From positions 62,001 through 126,000 of the forward strand of contig MU385897.1 of assembly GCA_022497145.1 (NCBI GenBank): DNA of 64,000 bases, given 5' to 3'. The position numbers were made by a program, and so were the translations under genes. This document shows positions 22,037-35,110 of the stretch, in pieces. Positions within the stretch are counted from its first letter, which is position 1. Each line of letters begins with the position of its first letter. This DNA is from Rostrohypoxylon terebratum. Its lineage: Eukaryota; Ascomycota; Sordariomycetes; Xylariales; Hypoxylaceae. The notes under the pieces are model-generated. The model saw nothing but the letters and a program-made list of their open reading frames with translations, made no database searches and had not been told where the DNA came from.

Positions 22037-25000
22037 ATGACTTCTCACGGCCCTAATCATAATCTTGAGTATCAAGCTGTACCGTATTCATCGGACGACG
22101 CCGACAATGTTGAACATCCTTACGGGCTAGAGCATAATTCAGCTTTGAATGGTGGCGGGCAGGACCAGTACCACCGATTGCAACCCGCCGATGAAGATAT
22201 TTATCAACCTCAAACGGGACCTTACGATAGAAAAGCGACTGTGGCAACGGAATTCACTAGCACGACGATTAAAGAATATCCTTCCGATTTTGAACAAACT
22301 CAAAATGTGGCCAAACCATCATGGCTCCCGTATACTCTTCGGTGGCCTACTCTTTCATCCATCCTGACTTTGACCGTAATCCTAGAAATCTTAGTGGCAG
22401 CATTCCATGCGATATCGGTCCGTGATTCAGGTTTGGTAGACGACGACGGGTCCGGAGGTATTGTTGTCGCCTCTAAGATTGTGCCTACGGTGCTCGCAGT
22501 TATCCACGTCCTTCTAATATCGATATTACTGAACGACATCAAACGAACTCAAGCGTTTGCGTATCTTTCGTCTCCTCATGGAACTTCCGGAAAGAGATCT
22601 CTCACCTGGACCGCCGAAACGTGGTGGCACGCCCTCTTCCAGGGGTTTCCTAGTCGCGACCGAAAAACAAATTGGGCGTTACTGTGCGCGGCTCTCGCTT
22701 TCATATTCGGCTTCCTCATAGTGTCCCCCTTTTCTTCAAGTTTATTCGTGACAGAAGATATCGTTTTCACATACGATGTGCCGTTTAGGAAATTGGACAT
22801 ATCTTCGTCAATGCCTCTTCAAGCATCACCTTTAGGAGCCACATATTTCCGAACAGTTGGTAACATTCTCCAAAACGTCACGACATCGGCATGGATCACG
22901 GAAAAGTATGCGATACAGCCGATCTGGCCGGCCAGGGTAAACGGCGTACCTCTAGGGCCGCAGTTCACCGACTCGATGCAAACATGGTCAGCAAAGACTA
23001 CGGTATTCAACGTGGAAGAGAATTGTGAACGAATGAACTTAGACCCTGGTGGCATATACGTCGTTCCGTACAAAAATAACCCAAAAATTGCGAATTATTC
23101 CACTATCAGAATCTCTTCAGCGTCGGGTTGTGTCTTGAACATCACAGATAGCGGAACTCTTGGCGACTCCGGTGGCGCATTATGGGGCTCGATGTCCAAT
23201 CTCAGTGCCATATCCATGGATGGCCTCGACTTAAGCGATGACGGTATGAGTTTTACCAAAGCCAACTGTACGCAAGATGAGTATATGATTTTTACGAATG
23301 GATGGGGTGCTACGTTGACGGAAGCCAACCTCACCATTGAAGGCCAAGCTTGCACCAGCCATTATTATATGGGGGATACGAACGCCACTGTCGTCTTCAG
23401 TAGCGGCAATTCTAATGTTCAAGTTAGTATCGACGAAGCGCAGTATCTGTCTAATCGCGTGGAGATCCCTAGCACGACGGCGAACCTGTCTAGCTTTCAA
23501 AATGCCTCCCTCAGCTCGGACTGGTCAGTCCATTTGACGCAGCCCTCGCAGAATCGCGTAGCAATTTCATCTGGGCCGGCAATATTACTACTAGCCTTGT
23601 ACAATTTTGACCCGACTCAAATAGTTTCAGATCCATCATCGATACAGACTGCCGAGAAAATAAAACAGCGATTTTTCGGAGAACTCCTCCGCGATACATT
23701 CGATAATTCCGCTGCGAACAATCCTACAGACATATCTGGCACCACAAGCGAAACTAGACGACGAATTGTTGCCGTACCCGCAGTAGCTATCGTACTTGAA
23801 GTCTCACTAGGTATACAATTAATATTACTGGCTACCGTCTTCTTCATGACTAGACTATCGAGACGTCCTCTCGGTCTTTTCACGGATCCAGCTCCGGCGA
23901 TGAGCATGGCCAAACTTATTGCAAAGGAGCCCGGCACACTACAATCATTTGAGGGACTGCATGATTGCACAATCGATGAGATACGTGCTGCGGTAGCAAA
24001 TCAGAGATATAGATTAACGAATGATGGGATTCGCTTGACTACTCCCGAGATCGACGATCTAATACAGTCCAACTCGCCGGAGTATAGTAACACGGCACAG
24101 TCAATTGCCGCTACCAATTCGAAACCGCAATCATTCACCTTCGGCATTTGGCTTCTTATTATATTCACCCTATTGCTTTCGGCTACTCTAATAGTAATTG
24201 CATATCTTTATTGGTACTCGAGGATGTATGGGTTATATCAGACAGCTTTCGTATACGCATTCGATATTTCGATCGGCGGTGTCGATCTTAGCGATGTGAA
24301 TCCGGCTTCGATCGTTACGACCTTCGTCGCCGTGCTAATTGGATTATGGTGGGGGTCACTCGAGACCACTTTACGCAGGATTCAGCCCTTTTTGTCTCTT
24401 GCTAAAGAGCCTGTTGCCGGGGACGAGGGTCTATTAGTCTCGTACATTTCGTCGTATCTCTTACACGCTGTCTGGAAAGCTTCTAGACGAAGGCACTTTG
24501 TGCTTGCCGTAGTGTGTGGCGGCGCTTTTCTAGCTCAGATCTGTAAGTGTTCTTAATCTAAACCCGTACATACCTATTATATAGAGTTATTCTAATTTCC
24601 ATAGTCACAATCGCGATGTCGTCACTCTGGAATAGAGAGCCCGGCAGCGTACCATTCCAAGTTGATATTCAACGACAGCTTGAATTGCGCACCGTCCCTC
24701 ATTTATCCGAAGCTACACTACAGTTTACTAGTCATCAGGGCAACTACAAACAAAGCGCCCTCGCGTCGCTATTTAGCAATTTGAAGACTTCTTGGATATA
24801 CGGCGCAGCGGTGCAGATCACCTTGAACGGATCGCAACCCGCATGGAGCTCAGATGGTTGGAGCTTCGTTCCGCACGATTTGTCTTCAGTGCCACAGACA
24901 GATGTACAAAACACCGGCAATCAATCTACGGTGTCACGATCCTCGATGAACGCCACCCTACAGACTTCAGGGATTAGAGCACGGCTCGAATGCTCTCCAC

Positions 25001-26820
25001 ACCAACACTTGGATCTCACAAACACCACAAATTGGTTGACTAAGTGGGATTTAACGAATGCGACAGCATGGAATCAAACGTTGGATCCAACTATTTTGAA
25101 AAGTGGTTACGAACTAGGTCTGGACAGGCTAGGATCCAACACCTTGCTCTTCTTGGATAAGAATGCGAGCCTGACTGGAAACTATACCACATTCTTCGTG
25201 AACAACAAGAGAATGTCATGCTGCGAGAACATCACTGACGGGCAGATCGGCACTAGCTCGGTGGGATATTGGTCGCCAAATCTAGCAAACAACTCACTCT
25301 ATCCGGATTTCGCAACATCATGGCCTGCCAATTTTACGATAAAATGGATCCGCGGTCGTCCGGTGGAGGGATACCATGATCGAACCTCAACGTCGTCAAC
25401 AAGCGTGAGCAAGCCTCGGTTGATGTGGTCCGAGCCGCCCCAGATGGCGGCATTGAACTGTATGCCTATCATCGAAACGGTCAATGCCAGTGTTACCGTA
25501 AGCACTGAAGATAGTCATGTTATCAGCTTTGATCTCCTCGATGAGCCGCAGTCAGATCCGCACGCGTGGTCAGACGACTTCAAGCAGCATAAAAACTACG
25601 ATGGCCTGTGCGAAAGTGCGGGTTGCGATAACATCTACAGCGTCAATATTACGACTAGCTACGGGATCCTTTTCATGACCGGTTTACTTGGTGCCGCAGA
25701 TATGTCGAATTTCATGGGCGACGTCGAGAGTTGGAATATCGCGACGGAAAACCTTAATGACCAGACCTTCAATATTCGGGAGCCTGGTCTTAATGCTGAT
25801 TTAATGGCATACTCCATGTTGTCGCTGGTTGACTACGATCATGAAGCTCTGTTGGATCTAGACACGCTTCAAAGTACTGCGCAGCGGACCTTCACGGCCC
25901 TCTTCCAGAACTACGCAAGCGACAATGTCTCCTACACGAGCGGGGGTTACGTCTTCCAATCACCTAACGAGGCGCTCCCGTCCGACCTCGACACCCCCGT
26001 CTCTAGTAACAAGAACAAGAGGGCCGATGCATCAGCATCTGACTCGTCAATAACCCTTCACGTCCAGCGTCCCGTCGAACTCCTTAAGATGTCCAAGGCC
26101 GCGGCGTGGATCTGCATGCTGATCCTAGGATACCTCATCGTCGCTACCGTGATCCTCACCGTCGCTTCTCGACGATACACGCGTATTTTGTTACGCAAAA
26201 TCGATAGTATAGCAGACGTCATTGTTCTGATGGCGGGGAGTGAAAAATTGCTGAAGGAAGCTCGTGAAAAGAGCAAAGCTGAGTTGAAGGCCGACCGCGC
26301 CACCAAAGCAAAGTTGGGCTGGTTTATAGGCGCAGACGGGACGCATAGGTGGGGAATTGAGCTGGTGGGAACAGACGATGAGAAGAAAACGATGGATACC
26401 CCGCCTTACGATGGCTACCAGTCTGAAGTTCAAAATAACGGAACGGGGGATAGGCGGGAGTATAACGCGGATGGTGTTTCACTTTTATCATCTAATAACA
26501 CGCATATTAACCACGGATCCAGCATCTCGGATCCCAGCCAGACACACTATAGCAGCTCTAACGGTCAACCCCGGGGTGATCTCTCGCCCGTTTCCCAAGA
26601 TTACGGGTATCAGATGTACCACCAACAGTGGCCGAACTCGCCCGACGACTACCCCCCTGCCCCTCTGAATACCGGAGAGAGACGCGCTCCGTCGGTCGAT
26701 ATAAATGTAGATAGCACTCCTTTCTCGTCATATTTCCACCATGATGATGAGGGAACATCGAACCCGATCAAGGCGAGGCTATCTTTATTGAGGAGAGGAA
26801 ATACCCAACGCCGGTCTTGA
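22037..26820 (+). CDS. Large multi-span membrane protein, DUF3433-like
   Basis: Two exons, 22037-24542 and 24605-26820, with a 62-nt intron, give 1573 residues. The N-terminal 100 residues are polar. Membrane segments follow: SSILTLTVILEILVAAFHAI, a second near VPTVLAVIHVLLISILL, and a third near NWALLCAALAFIFGFLIV. A long Asn/Ser-rich extracellular region with many N-glycosylation sites is next. A second cluster of four helices lies around residues 580-840 (one is FGIWLLIIFTLLLSATLIVI). Another luminal stretch is followed by a last helix (WICMLILGYLIVATVILTVA), then a disordered cytosolic tail. This duplicated loop-and-helix layout matches fungal DUF3433 proteins, whose function is unknown. 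The intron falls inside the AQIFTIAMSSLW segment. Confidence 0.7.
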
Positions 26821-27569
26821 CAGAAAGCTTTCGCTGCGAATATATGAGGTTGGTATATAAGTATAGGTATCTGGGCATATATTGATTTTTTTTATTTGTA
26901 TGATATCATGATTGGTGGAGATACCCTTTGAATATACGACAAGGTCCTTGGAATAGTTACCTAGATAAGGAAATGTGAGAGAATCATTGAAGTTTACGGA
27001 TGTCCGCTGCCAAGTCCGTCAGGGCTGTAGGTGACAATTTTAGAAGGGATTACTGGATAGCATTACGATTATAGGTACGGTTATAGGGGGGTTTAGTGAT
27101 TGATTATGGATGCAATCTCAACTAAGCAACATACTTACCCAGATCATTAGGTATGAACACAGCTCAGCAATAGCTTATAATTGAGTCTAGCGATTTCCTA
27201 CCTCCTAGGCACCTACCTTAGGTAAGTCCGTATAATACTATGGATGTAAGTGATATGGTGAGACCTAATTTTTCAAACGAGAAATTGAAAGAGGTAGATT
27301 TTGCGTAGTTAAAGCTAAAATCTGAAGCCGTTGTTCTGTAATAAACCTTAGCTGCAGTGAGGAGAATTATAGGGGGTTTAGTGCCACTAATCGGGCACAC
27401 CACCCTATTTTTCAACCTTAGAGCGCTGTCCGAAATTGGGGCAGTGACCAACCTACCACACTTCAGTGGATGGCTGCCAAAGCCCAGGCAGCCTAACCAC
27501 TAAAAGAGGCCCGATGCTCCAAACAATAGGCACTCTCTAATTACATCCTACCTACATTTAGCATGACAA
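26821..27569. other. Intergenic between convergent genes
   Basis: About 750 AT-rich bases holding the 3' regions of two convergent genes. A CTCCTAGGCACCTACCTTAGGTAAG palindromic cluster lies near 27200-27225. No gene is supported. Confidence 0.5.
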
Positions 27570-28748
27570 CTAGGGTACAGAAAGCTTGGAATCCCAAAAC
27601 GAGAGGATCATCTGAGTAATCTTCTCGCTGTTTGGATACGGAAACCTGTGCCCTCCAGGAACGTATTCCACCTGCAAATGGCTAGATGGTAGTAACTTCA
27701 GGATATCCTCGGTCGTCTCCTCTCCAACCACGATATCATCGTCTTGGCCAAAGATGACGAGCAATTTAGATTTATGTAGGGCACTATCGGGTCGTCTCCG
27801 ACCGGCAATGATATCGCAAACGTTTCCCCACAGATCCACCTGCTTCTGCAGCGGGCCGTACCGGACTGTGTCCTGGAACGAGTGGATGTGACCTTGATGA
27901 TGATCAAACTGCCATTGTAATATTTTCCCCATATCAAAGCTTCTCTCCACGCGGGAAGGCCCTCTTTTTACTGCAGCCGTTTCTTTCCGGTCCGGTAGGA
28001 TATTCAAAGCTGGGCCAGAAGAAGCCACTCCGAGGACCTCTCGGACTTTTTCACGGAGAGATTCTTGCGACGGCGCAAGTTCGGGTTGAAGCATGAGTTG
28101 ATCTTCGTAGCCATCTGGTAGTTTGCGAAGAAGGCCTGCTGGGCCGAGAAGCACCAGCGACCGAATAGATGAAGGGAAAGTGTCGGCGAATGCTAAGGAG
28201 ATAGGTCCGCCCAGGGAAAATGCGATGATGGAGAATATGGCGACGGTAGGATTGCTGTCCTCACACAACCAACAGAGTGGCGACGACGTGAGAGCTAAAG
28301 ATATCTGGGATGCAAAAAGACGAACGTCGTGTCTACAACCGAGTGGCGTATCGCTATATCCTCGACCCCAGAGATCTAATGACGACTCAGTCTTTCAGTA
28401 AATCCTATCTAGGTACCTAATAGGTACCTAGTATTCGTTGTCGAAGCAAGCATAGCTGTAGCTCCGATGACGCTGCTTACCAAAAAGCATCACTCGATAT
28501 CCAGCATCCACCAGCCCTTGAGCAATCTTGGAGAAGATCAAACAAGGTGTAGCATCTCCGTGGACAAATAAGACTTTATTCCCGCCCGCTGGTCCCCATT
28601 CGTAGACTCGCATAGTGCCATAATATGTTTCGACATCGCGAGCACCTGGAAGTGCATCTGGTGGGTACGCCATCGTATCCGCCTCCTCGGTCGAGATGAA
28701 GGGTATAAGTGTCGCTCGAGGGGATTGAATCTTATCATTCGATGCCAT
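27570..28748 (-). CDS. Alpha/beta hydrolase
   Basis: Two exons, 28748-28481 and 28375-27570, with a 105-nt intron, give 357 residues. The oxyanion-loop strand reads VLFVHGDATPC and the intron splits the motif FDLWGRGYSDTP. The nucleophile elbow is AFSLGG. The acid is likely in IFGQDDDIV and the His in YVPGGHRFPYPN, so a Ser-Asp-His triad is present. The family includes esterases, epoxide hydrolases and thioesterases; the substrate cannot be told from sequence. The small residue before the elbow is Ala rather than the common Gly. There is no signal peptide, so a cytosolic location is likely. Confidence 0.8.
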
Positions 28749-29264
28749 TGTGTAGATGAAGGATAGAGTGGGTGAGAATTAAGCCTCTTTATCCGAAACG
28801 AAGAGTGTTGTGTCTCTTGGGTTGAGAGGTAAGTGGATGTTGAAGTTGCAATTGAGTACAAATATAGGAGGTACTAGGAGGTAGGTAATAGGTAAAGTAC
28901 TTCAAATTCATATCGACACCTTATCTAGATTCTACACCACTCGAAACGCTGAAGCCGCTATTCGCTACATTTGCTACTTCCTAGGACCTGGGACCCGGGT
29001 TATCCGATGTCGTGTTACACAGAACCAAAGCTATGGGCATGGAAATAGTAGCAACTCCTCCCAATAATTATCTGTCCAGGTTGGTACCACAACATATACA
29101 CCTTAGATACTAGGTATCTACCTACTCTATCCCATTGCACTCTGACTTATAAATACCTAGAAAAGACAACTGTCATTAACCATAGATTATAGCTAAAACC
29201 ACAGTGATTCATATCTACATATGTAGTACCTATTGCTCCCAGACATACACCAACCTCGTACCTA
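28749..29264. other. Intergenic, no gene seen
   Basis: About 515 bases between two minus-strand genes. Short palindromic CTAGGTATCTACC-like words occur near 29100-29130. No other feature was recognised. Confidence 0.5.
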
Positions 29265-31580
29265 TCAAGTGCGATGAGTGGTAAAGCCTTTAACGTCATA
29301 GTCAACTAACGGTCCTCTATATCCCACTTTACCTCCTAAAAAGTAGCGCGCGACAGCAAAAATGATGACCGCGCCTGTCACTAGAACGCTGTAGTTCATA
29401 TTCTCGCCTGTGACAGGTGTGGTAGGTGGCCAGAAATCCCAAAACAGCACCCAAACGCAGTAAATGCAGGCGAAGCTGTTATTTAGGATACCCAGTAGCC
29501 CAGGCAAGCGCCAAGGACCCCATTCCAGCGTTGGCTCTTCGAGGAGGACATCAGAGTCGCCGTTATCCTCAAGAGTCAGATTTTGATATGTATTGCGGTC
29601 TCCATCTCCCCAAGCGGGTATCTCTACATTGCGATCTTCATTTGGTCGATGCGGCTTGATTTGCCCAGTGGCACGGCGCCAGAGAAGAAAGCTACAGGGC
29701 AGAAGGTAGGATGCATAGAGACCAGATACCGACATGGATATGACATCGTTGAATGCAGTCGACGAGCCAATGTATATGAGATTTAGCAAGCAAGGGATCA
29801 CGGTTACTACGACGACTGCCGTTACCGGAATTCGCGTGCGCGAGTCAACCTGCACCCCGTTAGATGTAAGTCAAGTCCCCGGGTGTGATGAGAAGAAAGG
29901 AGAGGGCGTTCCACAAACCTTTTGGATATACTGGTGGAACGGTAAGCCATGGTCTCTCGCAAATGACCAGGTCATCCGGCTTGCCGTAGCAGCAAAACCG
30001 ATGACGGCACACCAGATTATCAAGATAACAATTACCGTCATCACTGTTGCTCCAGCTCTGCCGGTTCCGTTGTAAAATATTTGTATGAATGGATAACCAG
30101 TGGGAGAATCCTGTAGCGCCGATGAGAACAACGTTCGCGGGATACAAGATATAGGAATTTGAGGAAGCATACAACGACAGACTGGATATTGCCGAGACAA
30201 AATAACACAGCAATTACCATGGCCCATCCCGTCGTACCGTTTAAAATGACTGTGGTGACGATGGCTCGAGGTACGTTCATAGCTGCATTTTCTATCTCTT
30301 CCGCCATCTGTTCAAGAAGATTAAGGTCAGCAATTGATTCTAAGGTCATATTATGATGATGCCTTACATGAATAGACGCATCTGCTCCTACCGTGTAGAG
30401 ATCGTGATGAGCTATGGCTGGTCTCGTTTTCACTTAGAGGTGGAGGCACTTACCGACGAAGGTAGCCACGTTACCAATGAAGCCTATACAAAATGAAAGG
30501 CCTTGAGTCGGCCAATTGCCTTCATTCAGGGTCCGGAAAAACACATCCTCTGCCGAGTTATGTGGCGATAGGTACACCAACGTGATGAGTATTGCGATGA
30601 ACCCCAGAACGTGTATAAAAAGGATAATTCCTTCGAGGACGGGCAACAGCCCAGCTATTACAATGTTGACAAGAATAGCCACAGCAATGACGGCCCAAGC
30701 AAGGAACGCCCCATGGAAATTCTTAGGTTCATAGTCTGGGTAGTTCAGGATGATGAGTCCTTGGATAATAGTGCCGGTAAAGATACTGCCCACGGCGAGG
30801 GTGGCAATCCAGGCGAGCGAAGTGAGCCATCCTATAATCGTATAATCGTTAGTTACAATCGGTAGAATCAGGTGCGAAAGTGGCTGGGAATGGCGGGAGG
30901 GAGATAACCTGTCAGGTAGCCACAAAAACGCTTGCATCTCCGAGGGGCGAGTATCGCGACCCAGAAATATTGTCCTCCCGAGATTGGTGCGCTGCGTTTG
31001 TAGGTAAAATTAGTGAGATCACATAATTTCCTAGAAACCCTAAGCTAATCGAGGACTCACATGGACGACATCTCTGCCAAGCACAGATAGACGGACAATG
31101 AACACAACCAGGCGATAGGGAAACCCCAGACCACAGCAGCTGGTCCGCCACTATAAGTCAACAGTCAGCTTACAAATGTGGTTCTTCGCTTTTCATGATT
31201 CCAGCTCGGCATATTGGACGCTTACTTTTCGAACGCTTCCGTGAAAAGTCTAGGGTTGCCGTATATTAGCAGAGTGGCAATATATGAGTATCATGACCTA
31301 CGCTAGTGCCGTCTCCCAGGTAGCGAGGATACAACAGCTGAATCCAAAAACGGAGAGAAATCCAAATCGACGCTATAGTAAGAAACAATCGTCAGCTTGC
31401 GTCTATGCCTATACCTATATTTCGGTGTTACCAGTCGAAAGATACCTTCAACACCTGCGATTTTCCAAGGCGTGCGAGACCTTGTGCATCTCTCTCCATG
31501 TATGTAGAGCCATGGATCTCGCTGAAAGCCGCTGTAAACCCTGCTGTCCTGTCGTCAGGTGTTTTAGAAGGGACATCCAT
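29265..31580 (-). CDS. APC-superfamily amino acid/choline-type permease
   Basis: Ten exons: 31580-31446, 31372-31302, 31249-31226, 31150-31061, 30991-30909, 30831-30454, 30387-30368, 30307-30173, 30110-29919 and 29849-29265. All phases agree and the product is 570 residues. It begins MDVPSKTPDDRTAGF and contains RFGFLSVFGFSCCILATWE (first helix), ENGGPAAVVWGFPIAWL, AEMSSIAPISGGQYFWVA (the family's signature) and GADASIHMAEEIENAA. About twelve membrane helices are visible. The type is the fungal GABA/choline/amino acid permease group. The substrate is not predictable. Exons of 24 and 20 nt make this gene easy to mis-annotate. The exact start is a choice of the first ATG in frame with exon 2. 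Confidence 0.85.
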
Positions 31581-32488
31581 TGAATCGTCAAAAGATGTGG
31601 AAATCCGTGCGCTGACACGGCACTAGCAGCGCCTAGAAATCCTAGAAATAAGGAGGGATACAAGGCATGTAAAAGGGTAGGTCTAGCCAAACAGTAGAGA
31701 GGAAAACCTTGGAGGCAATTTGCTCTGCTCTTTCTGGTTGGGGGGATGTGGTCGATGCTGTGCAACCAACGGTGAGGGGTTTTTACGCAGTTTAAGTTTA
31801 CTAGGTATGCTTGATTCTATTAACTCGCAATGTTTGACTGATTCCGCAGGCAGGCACCTTTGTACGAAGCACTCTATCATATTAGTAGAGGGAACTACAA
31901 AATGACCTACTAAGTAGGTAGGTATGTACTCGTAACAAAGAAGAAGGCTCGAATCTCGCGTCTCACTGTCACTTTCAGCTGGTGGGTAAGAGCCCCTATT
32001 CAGTTCAAGTTTATATTTGCACATCCCATCCGGTTAGCCGAGCAGGATGCACAGTGTTGCATTTGACAGTCACTAAGAGGCCATTATATCTATTCTATCA
32101 CATATCATGTTACGCAAACTAGGTCCACGGCGTACGAATATGCGTGAAAAGCAACGTTGGACAGACGCCCGGTGGTTGTCTAGACTCTATTTGTCCTGAG
32201 CTTCGGGGGCTAGTAGAGCCACTGAAAGCTAGTGAATGTAAGGAGATAAGCCGCACAGTAGCAGCAGCCTCGCTGACCATCTGGGCATTCTACCCCCATT
32301 ATACCGTCCTACCTACCGTACATAATATCTGCCTGGATGCCTGTAAGATGTAGGTAGATAGGCAGGTATACCACGGTCAAAGCATGACAGGTGCCTCCTG
32401 TCTTCGCCCTTGCTCTACACTCCTTTCCCCACCCCTAACGCTAGAATACGCTACTATGCAGTAGAGTTTCTGACCACGCGGGGAAAAT
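31581..32488. other. Divergent promoter, permease and rhodopsin-domain gene
   Basis: About 900 bases between divergently transcribed membrane-protein genes, so promoter elements may be shared. No RNA gene or repeat was recognised. Confidence 0.4.
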
Positions 32489-33761
32489 ATGGAAATCAGT
32501 TTGAACTGGAAGCGTGAGGCGATCACGGCAACTAACCTTGGCCCTATAGTTAGCTTGCTAACCTGGATTATGGAAGCTGCGGTCGTCATCGCGGTCAGCG
32601 TTAAGTTTACCCTGTCTTGCATCAAGTCCGGAAGGAGAAATAGGGAGAATGTTGCACTACTTTTCGCGACGGTAAGGACCAAACTATCTTTAACTTAGAC
32701 TTTCACAGAATTGGCAGTCGTTGACCCCCTAAGGTTACATATGGTCCTATGTATCCATTGACTATGGATGTTAATAACATTCAATGTTGATCTTACAACT
32801 TAGAAGTTTATACCGCATTGGATTCATCTAACTCTTATCAATTACCCTAGGTCTTTAGCATTGGTTTCACGGTCTCGATGTCTCTCGCCGTACCGAACGG
32901 AATCGGAAGACACCAGGAAACACTGTCGATACACCAGCTAGACACTCTGCAGAAAGCGCTTTATTCTGCCGATATCCTTTTTATTTTAGTCTCAAGCTGT
33001 GTACAAGCCTCAATTCTCGTCTTTTTCCACGATATCACTCCCGACTCTCTCCATCTGAAGTTGATCTGTGCCATAGCGTGCTTTATAGCTCTGTTTTCCA
33101 TCTCCTCATTCTTCGTCGCCGTTTTCCCTTGTGCCTTACCCCAAGTCTGGGAAGTTTTGGGGGATCGATGCATCGACCGACTCTCCTTCTGGGAATCTTT
33201 CGCCGGAGTGAACATCGTGATCGAAGCCATTCTGCTTCTATTTCCCGCCATCGTGGTCTATCCTATGACAATGAAAAAGGGGCGCAAGGCTGTGGTGATC
33301 AGCTGCTTCGCCGCTCGGCTCATGTACGTAATCCAACTTCTTGGAAGCTCCAAATATGCTCTTTGCATACCTACCCTCTACTTATACATGTCCTAAGGTA
33401 GCTGATATCTGGAAGGGTCATCGGAGCTTTTGCTGCACAGCTTTACGAGGCTCAAAGCTTGAAGCTACACCGTCTTGATCGGACCTTTTACACTTGGAAA
33501 TATCTCCTAACCGTAGTGTTTGTTCAGGCACTCAACATTATCACTGTCTGCATCCCATACATGAGGAATTTGCTTCTCGGTATGGAGTCGGGCATGATAC
33601 AGACCGGCCACTTCAGATTGCCAAGTAGACAAGGCACCGAAATCGAGATTCCCCTTCAACACATAACTGTTAACGATATAAGTACCAACTTATCCGGTAG
33701 CGCAGATACAAAACTCGAACGACCTACTACTTATCGCGGAAAGAAAGATGACCACACTTGA
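32489..33761 (+). CDS. PTH11-like rhodopsin-domain integral membrane protein
   Basis: Three exons: 32489-32671, 32851-33323 and 33416-33761, giving 333 residues. Seven hydrophobic helices are visible: LGPIVSLLTWIMEAAVVIA; VFSIGFTVSMSLAV; ADILFILVSSCVQASILVFF; LICAIACFIALFSISSFF; NIVIEAILLLFPAIVVYPM; AVVISCFAARLMVIGAFAA; LLTVVFVQALNIITVCIPYM. The pattern FPCALPQVWEVLGDRC followed by a helix ending in Pro and a KKGRKAVV loop is that of fungal PTH11-related proteins. Some of these act as receptors for surface or host cues; most are uncharacterised. The 179-nt first intron is long for this window. There is no eight-cysteine CFEM domain. Confidence 0.7.
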
Positions 33762-35110
33762 AGAGAATTCATTTGGGGCAGGAGTTCACTCATACTCGAC
33801 GTAGGAGGCAGTTGTTAGCGGGAAGTTTGATTGTCTTCATTGTCCTCCGAGCCTTGAAAACCATCAAGACCCCCAGGTCTCCATAGACTTCCGTTTCACG
33901 GCAGCCTGAGACCAGCGACGTTCCGTCTCTCGGACTACTCCCTCATTGACAGATCGGCTGTGCTACTCACACAACCGCATCGGGATACCGAAGTACTTCA
34001 TAAGTACCAGAAGTGATAAATTTGCCCCTCGCTTCGTAGCATTACCCACATCCACATAATCGGTATTGCCTTCCGACCTAGGAGTAGGAGCCACCATCGC
34101 CGTAACAACGCTACTGTGATGCCGTACGCGACGCATAATAAGATTATTGTAAGCGAAACAGATATTCGCGAGAGTGTTTCGTTATGCTAACTTTTCATAG
34201 CTGGATCGCTTCGATCGCTCAGTTTTGGGTTATGGGCGGTTCACCGCACTGGTAATAGTCCTGGCTCCGCGATGTCATGTTGAACGTGCTGAGCTCCAAA
34301 GAAATTACTCAAAAATTTGGGCGAATCAACATGGGCAGCTCACTGGATTATGCTCTCCAAAACACGGTACGTGGTGTGTTTGTCAAAAGTTTTGGCTGAC
34401 AGATGCGGATATTCATCGGGTTGCGGCGGCTCAATTTCCAGTCATGTTTCTAACATGAAAAAAGAACCAGAGTAGGCTAAGTTAAGGATCATCGACGCGG
34501 TTAGGGGCTTTCTCTCGGAATTTCCAAGGTTTTTAGTGTCCCACGGCTTCAGGTATCGAATTGTCTACCTAGCGTAGGTGATTAATCGCTGGAGTTAGTG
34601 GGGTAAATAGGACCTCCAGGGCTAGGTCCTAGGTAGCCAGGCTCTAGTTGTAGTGAGGGCCAGCTGAGGGCCAGCTGTGCTCAACCCCTATAGAGCACTG
34701 TAATTGAGAGCCTGCAAGCCCCCGGCCCTCTTCTAGGGTTTTGAAGTAGCGCCCCCAGACAGGTATCACCTCAACTTTCGGCACCTTTGCAGTGAAACGC
34801 CAGACCCAAGAGTCCTGAACCAGCAATAATAACCTCTTCTATGTACTCCTAAGGTTATTACATCAATAGGGAATCGGCCAAATACCTACCTCTCAAGAGT
34901 TAGCCTTCATCCCCGTAACCTTGCCCAGGCCTGAAGGAGCTCAACGAGACATGTACAATACCTGGCTTTATCAAGCATTTTAAGGGACAACTGGGGTTTA
35001 GAACACAACACAGCCCTGGAGATGATGGTAATCGCGATACAATAATTCGCATTATACCCCTATATATAGTTTTTTTTTACGACACCAATGTTTTATCTAT
35101 TCCATACACC
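33762..35110. other. Intergenic, no gene seen
   Basis: About 1.35 kb between convergent genes. A repeat of GGGCCAGCTG occurs twice near 34658-34677. A 77-codon open frame at 34225-34458 shows no resemblance to known families. Nothing else is supported. Confidence 0.45.

Noticed and set aside
29265..33761. Permease, rhodopsin-domain protein and nearby hydrolase as a metabolite cluster
   Set aside because: No biosynthetic core enzyme is present; adjacency alone does not support a cluster.
34225..34458. 77-codon open frame, plus strand
   Set aside because: Isolated, with no family resemblance and no coding-like neighbours.
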